In this document: piece after piece, positions 55,964 through 64,000 of the stretch
How positions within the stretch are numbered: position 1 is the stretch's first letter
Layout of the letters: each line of letters begins with the position of its first letter
Source: Monocercomonoides exilis
Lineage: Eukaryota; Preaxostyla; Oxymonadida; Polymastigidae
Reading direction: 5' to 3'
Length of the DNA stretch: 64,000 nt
Assembly (NCBI GenBank): GCA_001643675.2
Contig: LSRY02000044.1
Span: 186,001 to 250,000 of the forward strand
Position numbers and translations under genes: made by a program
Notes under the pieces: model-generated
Told to the model about the DNA's origin: nothing
The model's database searches: none
The model's input: only the letters and a program-made list of their open reading frames with translations

Positions 55964-56452
55964 TTCAGCCAATCGAGGCAAAAACAATCATTTCTTTCAA
56001 AACATCGAAAATCGCTTCAAATAAAAATATCACAAAAATTTCACCAAAAGACATACATTAATATGTGGTGCAGAGTCACAAAACTTCCATCGCTCATACC
56101 TCTTCCATTCTTCTGTGAAACCAATCTTCACATCATTCATTTCTTTCCCAATTGCCTTTTCTCATGAAAATACAGCCAACGTAATTATATGCTCTAAATC
56201 ATATGTTGTTCCATCTCAGAGGCAGATATCGCTGGACGGAGAGTGACGGCTGAAATATCAGACGATCATCAAAAATGGATGATTCATTCTCTATTATTCA
56301 TCGGATCATAAATAAATGTTGAAAAACAACAAAGGAGAATATTTATTTTAATTATAATACAATATTTATCAAAAGTTTAATAATATTTTTTTTTGTTGAA
56401 GTGCCCATATTAGTCTGCAATAGAAAAAAGAAAAGAAAGCAGTTGGAGAGGC
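55964..56452. promoter_or_regulatory. Bidirectional intergenic region, right arm
   Basis: Mirror of 35,361-35,851 and closely similar to it. Probable promoter of the receptor gene at 56,453; no element can be named. Confidence 0.4.
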
Positions 56453-59400
56453 ATGGTTATGTTGCTGTCAGGAATATTATATTGTGTGTGGATAATTAGT
56501 GTGGGGTGCGTGTGCAAGAGTGCCACAAGTGGTGGAGCAGGATTTGTTGAGGAATCAGCGAAAGAAGGAGAATTGGGTTATTCTGAAGGCACATGGCGAG
56601 AGAAGGCTCAAAACAACAAAATTGGAGATGGCCATTTATTTGACACACATATTGAAGGAAAAGAAGGTGGAGCGAGAGAGTCCTCGAAAGAAGAGAGAAT
56701 GATGAAGAAATACACAAAACAATGGAATGGGAGAAGTGGAAAGGTTGGGAAAGCTGAAAAATGGGGTTTTTGTGAAGAGTGGAAAATGTGGGGAAAGGAG
56801 GGTATGTGCGGTGGGAGTGGGGTTGAGGGAAGTGTTGTTGGGGTCAATTCATCACTGAAACTGAATTCATTGGGATTGAGGGAAATGGGTGGGGAGAGTG
56901 TGCTCAGGGCATCAGATGGAAGTTCTGTTGATGTGAGTGGATGTGTGATTGGAGTTGAGAGAGAGACACCCCCCTTTGATTTGTGTGGGAGCTGTGGATT
57001 GTTCACCAACATTTCACTCAGATCGTCTTCAACTTCAACTTCAACCTCGACTGAACAGATATTTCCTCCACTTTTCTCTTCAAAAGCAGTGGAAGGAGAG
57101 ATTCCAGAGAAATGCCACATTTCTGTTTGTTCTTCCCATTTCTCTTCTTTTTGTGTGTCTTCAGCTCCGTTCATCTCATCGCACTTTGTATCCCTTTCCC
57201 AATTAGAATTCTTCAACATCTCCACAAATCCATTGAAAACAAGGCAACTGGCTGAAGGACTGGGCCAAAGAGTGTTTCTGATGAGTGGGTGCACATTTTC
57301 ATCGGTGTGGGATGTTTATGATGGTGGCATTGTCCCCTCGCTCAACAGCCCCTCATCTTCATTGGCTGCCTCGAACACCTCGTTTGTCAGGTGCTATCGC
57401 ACTCAGAATGTTGCAATCAGCGGGAGTGAAGGGAATCCATCGAAACCAGCGAGACAGCAGATTACAGACGATGGGACGAATTCGTTCACTTGGTGTGTGT
57501 GGAATGGGTCAAAAACCACTGGAACAGGAACTTCTTATTCAGATGGAACTTCAAATGGTGGAGCGATTTACATGTATAACAAGGCATCTGGAACTCTTTC
57601 AGTGAAGTTTTGTTCGTTTAACGATTGCTATGCATATTGTGCTGGGGGAGGTATTTTTTGCTATTCAATCAATTCAGTCAAGATTGAGAACAACTCGTTC
57701 AATTCTTGCACTACCAAGGAACAAGATGGAGGAGGAATATTTATCAGGTTTATTTCAACTTGCGTCAGGATAAGTGGGTGCGAGTTCCAGAAATGTTCTG
57801 CAAAATATAATGGAGGAGGACTTTATCTTTATAATTTTAATGTTTCTGGATCTTCCTGTATTGGAACAGAAAATGGGAAAGGGGAGAGTGCTTGTGTGTT
57901 TGAGTGCTTATTCACTTCATGCTCTCTTACAAATTCTTATGGCGGAGGGATGAATTGTTATGGTGTTCCAGCTGCATTCAAAATGAGGAGCCTCCAGTTC
58001 ATTTCGTGCTCGGCGGTGTCGTATGGCGGAGGGATGAGATTTTATCCATATCAATCAACACCTCCAAGCAACAACATTTATTGCTATTTCTTCTTCTTCC
58101 ATGATTGCAGTTGCAATGCTTCCACTCCATATGGTCATGATGTGTATTTTGAAGATCGATACAATCTCTTTTCGTCATACAACCCATTCTACGAATCGTA
58201 TACAACGAATAGCAATGAGAAGAGAGTGTACTACCAATATTATAACGGAAACAATTGGGTGTATCAGCATACAGAAAAGAAGGATTGGCTGAAGGACAAA
58301 ACAATTTATGTTTCTGTGAATGGGAATGACTTGTATGAGCAATGCGGGTCAAATGAATCAAATCCGTGTCTGACAGTGAAGAGGGCCTTTGAGGTGTGTG
58401 AGATACAAATAAGCTTGACAATCACTCTGCTGGAAGGGGATCACAAAAGAGAGGCAACAACGATTGCGATTGAGACAAAGAAGATTTCAGTTATTGGTGC
58501 AGGCAAAGAGAAGAGTTCGATTGGAACAGGAGCCCTTTCATCAACAAGAGAGCTGTTCAGCGTGTCAACAGGACATCTTGGAATGAGTCACTTGAAGGTT
58601 GATTGCAACTCAAATGCAAATCCTTCTTCTCCGAGTGTGGCTGTGGTGTCTGATGGGAGTGGGTCACTCTCGTTGGAGGATGTTGTGATCACCACGAGCA
58701 AAACAGGAGGCTATGTGATGTCGTCGTCAGTGTTTGTGGTGGCGCTGTCGCAGCTGTCGATGGTTGGTGTGGAGATCAAAGATATGAATGTCTCAAAACC
58801 ATTGTTCTCTGAGCCGGATCTCTCTTCTCCTTCTTCTTCATTATCTTCATCTTCATCAACACTTTATCTGACAGCAATAACATCAGGAGAGAGTGTTTTG
58901 GCGAATTTGACAATTCGAAATGTGAATCGTACAGGCGGAGATGGAGTGGTGATGGCAAAAAGCGTGAAGGGAGGAGAGACATTTGTGGTGTGGAATACAA
59001 CAACGAAAGGATGTGAGTGTTTGAATGGGGATGGAGGAGGGCTAAAGGTTGTGTTGGAAGAAGCATCGAGCAAGATTCTAGTTGGAGATTCAACATCACA
59101 AAGTGGAGGAACAACAACATTTAAACAGTGCAAGTGCAATGAATGTGGAGGAGGGATATTTCTTTCTTTGATGGATGCAAATGCAATGTTTGAGTTATCA
59201 GGAAATTTGATATTTGATGGAAATGAGGCAGAATTTGGAAAGAACATGTTCATTTTAGCATCTGATCTGAACAAGACCGTGACAAATGATTCATTCAACT
59301 TCGATTATTCTTCAATGAAAGATGATAACAATTTGTTTGTTGGAAGTGATGATTTTCATTCGAACAAAGATTTATTCATGTTCCTCATTCCATACAGCTC

Positions 59401-62400
59401 ATTTGAGATATTTATCTCATCAGAAGGATTTGATGTTGCAAGATGTGGAAGTGAGGAAGAGCCTTGCTTCACGATGTGGAAAGGGATGGAAAACATGGAA
59501 AAGGAAAATGGAAAGAAAACCATTCAAATTGAAGGATCAACAATTATTCAAGATTCATTCAACGTGTCCAATTATCAGATCAAAAAGAGTGTGAAGATGG
59601 GAGAAGAGAATGTGAAAGCAACTTTGAATTTTGAAAAGTCAATTGGAAGTCAACTGGAATATTTCATGGTGAATGATATTCATCTTGAATTGACGAATAT
59701 CCATCTGCAACTGTTAACTGGATTTGACAATTCAGCCAAAACAATTATTTCAAACAAAGAAGGAGCTTTGGTGATAAGTGGTTGCTCATTCCATTCAGAG
59801 GCAGAAGTGAACAATGGATTTGATTGTGTGTTTGTGGATGTGATTGGAGGCAGTGTGGAAGTTAATGATTTGTCGATGGAATTATGCAATGTTGGAAACA
59901 GCATTTTTGTCATTCATGATTCTGGAATAACTTGCCATTTTGTGAATGTTCGAGTGGAATCGTTGAATGAAAGTGGTGGTTGCATTTTATCAATCAAGAA
60001 ATCTGAACAAGGATTGAAGATAAATGAAGAAGGAACAAATATTGAGATTGAAAAATCATCATTTTCAGGAGTGAAAAGAAGTGACGATGGAGCAAGCATT
60101 TTGGAGTCAACAAGTGAGAAAAAGATTTGTTTGGTTGTGAATTCGAGCAACATCACAGAAGACAAGGCAGAAACAAGTGAAAAAGGAGGGGCAATATTCT
60201 TCACATTGGGTGCATCAGGATCAATGAAAATAATTGACTCAACAATCAGCCAATGCAGCTGCACAAATGGGAGAGGAGGAGGGGTGTATCTGGCAACAAA
60301 GGAAAGAGGGGATTTGAATTTCACATTTATGGGAATGAAGTTCAGTGCGAACACAGCAAGAGTGGGGAATGATATTTTCATTGAATGTTTCAACATCACA
60401 TCGCAGATCAATGAAAGACAATTTCAGTTTGATCTTCGAGAGAATCATTATTCACGAATAAATGCAATCTATGGAATTGATAGTTGTGAACACAAAGAAG
60501 ATACGAATCTGATTGAGTTTGTGACTATCCATCAGAGTGACACAATTGTTGTGAGCAGTGCGGTTGGATCGAATGACAGACAATGTGGAACAAATGCTCT
60601 TCCATGTGATTCAATTGAACGGGGTCTGATTCACTTGACATCAGAGCTGATAAGTCAAATTCTCATTGTTGAAGAGAGTGTGATTGGAGAAGAGATAAAT
60701 CTGAAGGAAATGAGTCTGAGTTCGAAGAGCAGAGAGATGTGTGAAGTTGAAGTGAAATCAAACATTGGAAAAACAAGAGAGGCATTGATAACAACAACTG
60801 GAACAGTCTCATTATTGAGAGTGAATTTTGTGTTTGATTCAGATTTCATCTCTTCCCACGAATCACTGATATCACCAGAGAGAGGGATTCTTGAAATTAT
60901 GAATTGCTCATTCACAGCAAAACAATTGACGGACGGAGTTAATGAAGCTTTTGCAATCATTCCATTTCACATCATTAATACGGCAGAAGGAGAATTACAA
61001 CTTGATGGATGTGCAATATCAAATCTCATTCTTCAAAAATCTTCAATATATCTATCATCATCACTTCCATCAGTGATTTATTTGTTTGAGATCAGCAATT
61101 CAACGGTTTCTCATTCGCTTGTTGAAATTATTGAATGTGGACAATTAAACATGGAAAAGTTTCATTCAGAAAATATCACGGTTGATGGAAATGAAGAATC
61201 ATTAATATCGTGCCTGTCAATGAAAAAGACAATTCAGTTAGCAAATTGCACAATAGGTGGAGTCAGTTCAAAGACTACAAAAGGAAAATTGATGAAATTG
61301 GAGGATTGTTTGGATGTGAAAATGGACAGTTGCATTTTTGATGGAAGCTCAAAGGAAAGAAATGAAAAGAATTCAAATACAGAAGAAGAGATGTGCAGAT
61401 GGTCTGGATCTCTTGTTGATGTTGTGAAGAGTTCTTTAATTATGAAAGTTTCAACATTATCAAATTCACCAGATGGTGGAGTCACAATGAGTGGGGGAAA
61501 TGTGATAATTGAGAAAGGAGAGTTTATGAACAACAATCCTTTCATTGAAAAATATCCATCATCGAGAAGAAACATCATCTGTTCAGATTTTGGAAAATTG
61601 AATGTGATGAGTTTGAAAGGAGGGGATGGATTGAAGGATAACTCCTCACTTTGGATGTTGAATGAAGGATGCAGTTTTGAGGGGATTGTTTCAGAGAGGG
61701 ATTCATCATTCTTCATTCCAGTTCTGGAGAGTGTGGAAGCAAAAGAAGAGGCAGATAGAATGAAGCTGATATTCAAAGGAATGCTTCTTGTTCCATGCAA
61801 CCTGTCATTCTCAGTTGTGAAGAGAAAGGGAGAAGAGAAAAAAATTGAAAAGCATGATTTTGATTCAAATGGATTTTTATCGGAAAGAGAAGCAGAAGGG
61901 AGTGTGGCAAAGGATCTCATGAACAGTTGTGGAAATGAAATCGAGGTGAGTGTGCATATTTTGTTTGGGAATGCAGAGCCTCCTACATCAACAAATTCAT
62001 TCATTCTGAAGAATGCAAGTGAAGCAAAGGCAAATGGAGATGAAAGGATTGCTGAGGGAGGAAAAGAAGGGAAATCTTATTGGTTGTTGATTGTGATTGT
62101 GCTTGTTGTAATTCTACTGATTGTTCTGATTGTATCTATTGTTCTGGCTGTTCGATGGAGAAAAGCGAAAAATGAAGCAAAAGATCTGAGAGAGATTGTG
62201 AATGACAACATCAAGAAGGATCCGAAGGCATTTGAGATGGTGACGATGGAGATGTCACCAGAGGCGCAGTGGAGGAGAGAAGAGATGAATAATGAAGAGA
62301 ACGCAAAGAAGAGGGTGTATGAAAAGAAGATGGTGCATTCGGAGTCAGAAGAGTATTTGTTGGCTGAGAGTGGATCGACAGAATATATTCTTGGAAAGGA

Positions 62401-63457
62401 TTCAGGCAAGATTCCTGAATGGGCATTGGAGAAAGAAGAAGAAGAAGAGATAAAAAAGAGAACACCATCACCTTCAATCTCATCCACAGACACAAACACA
62501 ACATTTGTGAGGATGGATGATCTGTGTCCGACCACCTCATCGATATCGAATCTGGTGGATGCAATAGCATGCTCATCACCACATGAGAAGCTGATTGTGG
62601 ACTTGAGCGATTCATTGTTCATGCTGTTGCATGGAAGGAACAAGACAAAGGAGATGGCAATTGGAACGCTTCAAGAGAGGGAGCAAACAGCTGCCCAAAT
62701 CCTGTTCTGGGTGGCTAATCTCGCTCTCCATTCATTTGACGAAATGGAAGTTCCACTTTCCTCTCTTTCCAGTCTTAGTCCGCACATTGTTCTGTTCTCG
62801 GAACACATGGTGATCTGCATTGTGATGCACTCCGGCTGCTCGTCAGATGATGATTCAGATTCATCATCCATCTCTTCATCAACAGTTGTGACATCTGCCA
62901 GTGATGATGATGATGACAGTGACTCACTGCCCTCATCGGCTTTTGAGGATGAAGATGATTACAAAAAAGAGTGTCTGAGATGGAAGGCACCAGAACTGCA
63001 GATGAAGAGGAAGATGGGAGCAACGAAGGAGTCGGTTGTGTTTTCGATTGGGATGATGCTGTGGGAGTGCTTGACACTGGAGATTCCGTTTGGGGAGTAT
63101 GAGGCAGCGATTGCAGGAGATAAAATCGTGAATGGAGAGAGGCCGAGGATGGGGGAAGAGCAGTCGAGCCTTGAAGAGGTGGTGAAGGGGTGTCTGTCGG
63201 GTGAGGCAGGGCTGCGGCCGACATTGGGAGATTTGAAGCGGGAGTTTCTTGGGCACTTTCCGAAAGAGGCGCTGATCATGACAGTTTCGGATGCAGTTGC
63301 GATTCAGTCGTTGATGTATTGCGAAGCAAATGAACAGGAAAATGAGGGAGAGGATAATAATGATAATGATGAAGTTGGTGAAGTTGGTGAAGTTGGTGAA
63401 GTTGATGAGGATGGTGAAGATGAGGGAAGCACCAGCAGCAGTTGCAGTTTGAAATAG
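56453..63457 (+). CDS. Giant beta-helix receptor with kinase-like tail (3 modules)
   Basis: 2,334-residue paralogue of the minus-strand gene at 26,265-35,360. Same plan: signal peptide (VMLLSGILYCVWIISVGC), N-terminal beta-helix region nearly identical over about 600 residues, module starts (CG-x-PC) at about residues 631, 998 and 1378, a membrane helix at about 1876-1902, RWRKAK, Tyr motifs (EEYLLAE, TEYILGKD), and a kinase-like C-lobe with RWKAPEL at about 2176, FSIGMMLWECLTLEIPFGE and RPTLGDLK. No HRD, DFG or Gly-rich loop could be found, so the domain is probably catalytically dead. It lacks two whole modules present in the paralogue; the join falls near GKNMFILASDLNKTV. The acidic C-terminal tail contains a small tandem repeat (EVG units). 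The reading frame is fully open with ordinary stops, so the gene looks functional. Confidence 0.9.
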   Translation: MVMLLSGILYCVWIISVGCVCKSATSGGAGFVEESAKEGELGYSEGTWREKAQNNKIGDGHLFDTHIEGKEGGARESSKEERMMKKYTKQWNGRSGKVGKAEKWGFCEEWKMWGKEGMCGGSGVEGSVVGVNSSLKLNSLGLREMGGESVLRASDGSSVDVSGCVIGVERETPPFDLCGSCGLFTNISLRSSSTSTSTSTEQIFPPLFSSKAVEGEIPEKCHISVCSSHFSSFCVSSAPFISSHFVSLSQLEFFNISTNPLKTRQLAEGLGQRVFLMSGCTFSSVWDVYDGGIVPSLNSPSSSLAASNTSFVRCYRTQNVAISGSEGNPSKPARQQITDDGTNSFTWCVWNGSKTTGTGTSYSDGTSNGGAIYMYNKASGTLSVKFCSFNDCYAYCAGGGIFCYSINSVKIENNSFNSCTTKEQDGGGIFIRFISTCVRISGCEFQKCSAKYNGGGLYLYNFNVSGSSCIGTENGKGESACVFECLFTSCSLTNSYGGGMNCYGVPAAFKMRSLQFISCSAVSYGGGMRFYPYQSTPPSNNIYCYFFFFHDCSCNASTPYGHDVYFEDRYNLFSSYNPFYESYTTNSNEKRVYYQYYNGNNWVYQHTEKKDWLKDKTIYVSVNGNDLYEQCGSNESNPCLTVKRAFEVCEIQISLTITLLEGDHKREATTIAIETKKISVIGAGKEKSSIGTGALSSTRELFSVSTGHLGMSHLKVDCNSNANPSSPSVAVVSDGSGSLSLEDVVITTSKTGGYVMSSSVFVVALSQLSMVGVEIKDMNVSKPLFSEPDLSSPSSSLSSSSSTLYLTAITSGESVLANLTIRNVNRTGGDGVVMAKSVKGGETFVVWNTTTKGCECLNGDGGGLKVVLEEASSKILVGDSTSQSGGTTTFKQCKCNECGGGIFLSLMDANAMFELSGNLIFDGNEAEFGKNMFILASDLNKTVTNDSFNFDYSSMKDDNNLFVGSDDFHSNKDLFMFLIPYSSFEIFISSEGFDVARCGSEEEPCFTMWKGMENMEKENGKKTIQIEGSTIIQDSFNVSNYQIKKSVKMGEENVKATLNFEKSIGSQLEYFMVNDIHLELTNIHLQLLTGFDNSAKTIISNKEGALVISGCSFHSEAEVNNGFDCVFVDVIGGSVEVNDLSMELCNVGNSIFVIHDSGITCHFVNVRVESLNESGGCILSIKKSEQGLKINEEGTNIEIEKSSFSGVKRSDDGASILESTSEKKICLVVNSSNITEDKAETSEKGGAIFFTLGASGSMKIIDSTISQCSCTNGRGGGVYLATKERGDLNFTFMGMKFSANTARVGNDIFIECFNITSQINERQFQFDLRENHYSRINAIYGIDSCEHKEDTNLIEFVTIHQSDTIVVSSAVGSNDRQCGTNALPCDSIERGLIHLTSELISQILIVEESVIGEEINLKEMSLSSKSREMCEVEVKSNIGKTREALITTTGTVSLLRVNFVFDSDFISSHESLISPERGILEIMNCSFTAKQLTDGVNEAFAIIPFHIINTAEGELQLDGCAISNLILQKSSIYLSSSLPSVIYLFEISNSTVSHSLVEIIECGQLNMEKFHSENITVDGNEESLISCLSMKKTIQLANCTIGGVSSKTTKGKLMKLEDCLDVKMDSCIFDGSSKERNEKNSNTEEEMCRWSGSLVDVVKSSLIMKVSTLSNSPDGGVTMSGGNVIIEKGEFMNNNPFIEKYPSSRRNIICSDFGKLNVMSLKGGDGLKDNSSLWMLNEGCSFEGIVSERDSSFFIPVLESVEAKEEADRMKLIFKGMLLVPCNLSFSVVKRKGEEKKIEKHDFDSNGFLSEREAEGSVAKDLMNSCGNEIEVSVHILFGNAEPPTSTNSFILKNASEAKANGDERIAEGGKEGKSYWLLIVIVLVVILLIVLIVSIVLAVRWRKAKNEAKDLREIVNDNIKKDPKAFEMVTMEMSPEAQWRREEMNNEENAKKRVYEKKMVHSESEEYLLAESGSTEYILGKDSGKIPEWALEKEEEEEIKKRTPSPSISSTDTNTTFVRMDDLCPTTSSISNLVDAIACSSPHEKLIVDLSDSLFMLLHGRNKTKEMAIGTLQEREQTAAQILFWVANLALHSFDEMEVPLSSLSSLSPHIVLFSEHMVICIVMHSGCSSDDDSDSSSISSSTVVTSASDDDDDSDSLPSSAFEDEDDYKKECLRWKAPELQMKRKMGATKESVVFSIGMMLWECLTLEIPFGEYEAAIAGDKIVNGERPRMGEEQSSLEEVVKGCLSGEAGLRPTLGDLKREFLGHFPKEALIMTVSDAVAIQSLMYCEANEQENEGEDNNDNDEVGEVGEVGEVDEDGEDEGSTSSSCSLK
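63379..63410 (+). repeat. Nine-base coding tandem repeat (EVG)n
   Basis: Four consecutive GAAGTTGGT-type units (the last is GAAGTTGAT) encode EVGEVGEVGEVDED near the C-terminus. The left-arm paralogue has an Asn run in the same place, so this tail evolves by repeat slippage. Confidence 0.85.
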
Positions 63458-64000
63458 TTTGGAAGGGGAATGAAGGCGAGCAGAAAGAGGAAATGAAAGA
63501 AATATGGATGAATAAATATGGATGAGGTTGCTTTGAATAAGTGTTTTGTTTGTGGAATGGAAATATCAGGGCAGCTGCATTACCAGTGGCTGCTTTGTGG
63601 AATTGAAGAAAGTCAGATTTTTGTTTTAAAAAAAAATTTATTTTATTATTTTGAGAATGTGTTTTGATTTGTGGGAAAGCCTCAAATGAATATTTGTTTT
63701 TATTTTGTTTGTTTTATTTCACTAGATTTTGTCATTCACCAAAACAACTGTTTGCGTTTGTCTTTTTTTTCGTTTTTAAGCATTTGTGATTGTGTTTCCC
63801 TTTTTGATTGTTAACAGACATGAGTATTTATTTTCTGTTGTGTCTCATATATTTATTGTTTTGATTGATTTTCCAACACCTTTTTCGAATGTTTTGATAA
63901 ATAGGTTTTTGTTGAATCACCATTCTTATTTTTCGATTGTTAATCCGATATGTATTTGCAGTCATCTTCTTGTGTAGCTCAAACCATTTTTGTTATTTTT
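63458..64000. other. 3' flank of the receptor gene, shared with left arm
   Basis: Matches 25,735-26,264 reversed. A frame beginning FLIVNRHEYLFSVVSHIFIV is shared by both arms but lacks an ATG and is interrupted or shifted in the right arm, so I treat it as non-coding 3' sequence. Confidence 0.4.

Larger units (their letters stand above)
55195..64000. repeat. Right arm of large inverted duplication
   Basis: Reverse-orientation counterpart of 25,735-36,615. It contains broken copies of the two small genes and an intact receptor gene with three ectodomain modules. Similarity continues to the last bases of the window. Confidence 0.9.

Noticed and set aside
1-64000. tRNA, rRNA, CRISPR arrays, telomeric repeats
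   Set aside because: Looked for by eye (TTCGA-type T-loops, regularly spaced repeats, terminal repeats) without a convincing case. A tRNAscan/Infernal run would be decisive.

Overview
The window looks like a piece of a microbial-eukaryote nuclear genome, most likely a metamonad flagellate of the oxymonad/Preaxostyla type. That assignment is inference. It rests on very long open reading frames read with ordinary TAA/TAG/TGA stops, GT-AG introns mostly about 120-145 bases long (one of 267) that can be placed by frame and protein continuity, an ABCC transporter and a kinetochore gene, and very large cysteine- and glycine-rich beta-helix surface proteins. Many simple-sequence tracts (GAA, TTCTC, CT, TG, poly-A/T) sit in and around genes. 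No rRNA, tRNA, CRISPR or bacterial operon signal was recognised.

Positions 1-25,700 are mostly decayed. There are stop-ridden, frameshifted gene relics at about 2.3-2.9, 3.1-7.7, 12.0-14.0, 14.8-15.25, 17.5-19.5, 22.6-23.6 and 24.0-24.4 kb. Three of these are pieces of the beta-helix surface-protein family that is intact further right. Interspersed are three striking inverted-repeat structures: a fold-back at 875-1754 with nested MITE-like hairpins, a 166-base inverted repeat bracketing 16,768-20,180, and a near-perfect 2.2 kb palindrome at 20,263-22,471.

Positions 25.7-64.0 kb are organised as a giant inverted duplication. The left arm (about 25,735-36,615) and right arm (about 55,195 to the window end) each carry one intact, very large type I membrane protein gene (26,265-35,360 on the minus strand, 3,031 aa; 56,453-63,457 on the plus strand, 2,334 aa). 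Each has a signal peptide, a beta-helix ectodomain, one membrane helix and a cytoplasmic kinase-like domain that seems to lack catalytic residues. The genes are head to head. They differ mainly by two whole ectodomain modules of about 356 residues. Small genes in the shared 5' flank are intact in the left arm but broken in the right arm.

The 18.6 kb between the arms holds single-copy genes: an ABCC/MRP-type ABC transporter (37,775-44,671, minus, one intron), a gene I identify as the kinetochore protein SKA1 (45,503-47,048, minus, three exons), a small three-exon gene (51,040-51,502, plus) and a poorly resolved minus-strand candidate (49,758-51,033). The rest is AT-rich spacer and simple repeat.

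Taken together, the window shows a surface-receptor family being duplicated, expanded or contracted by modules, and decaying, next to ordinary housekeeping genes. Intact receptor-like genes and family fragments within one window are compatible with recombination-driven variation of a cell-surface repertoire, but that role is inference.
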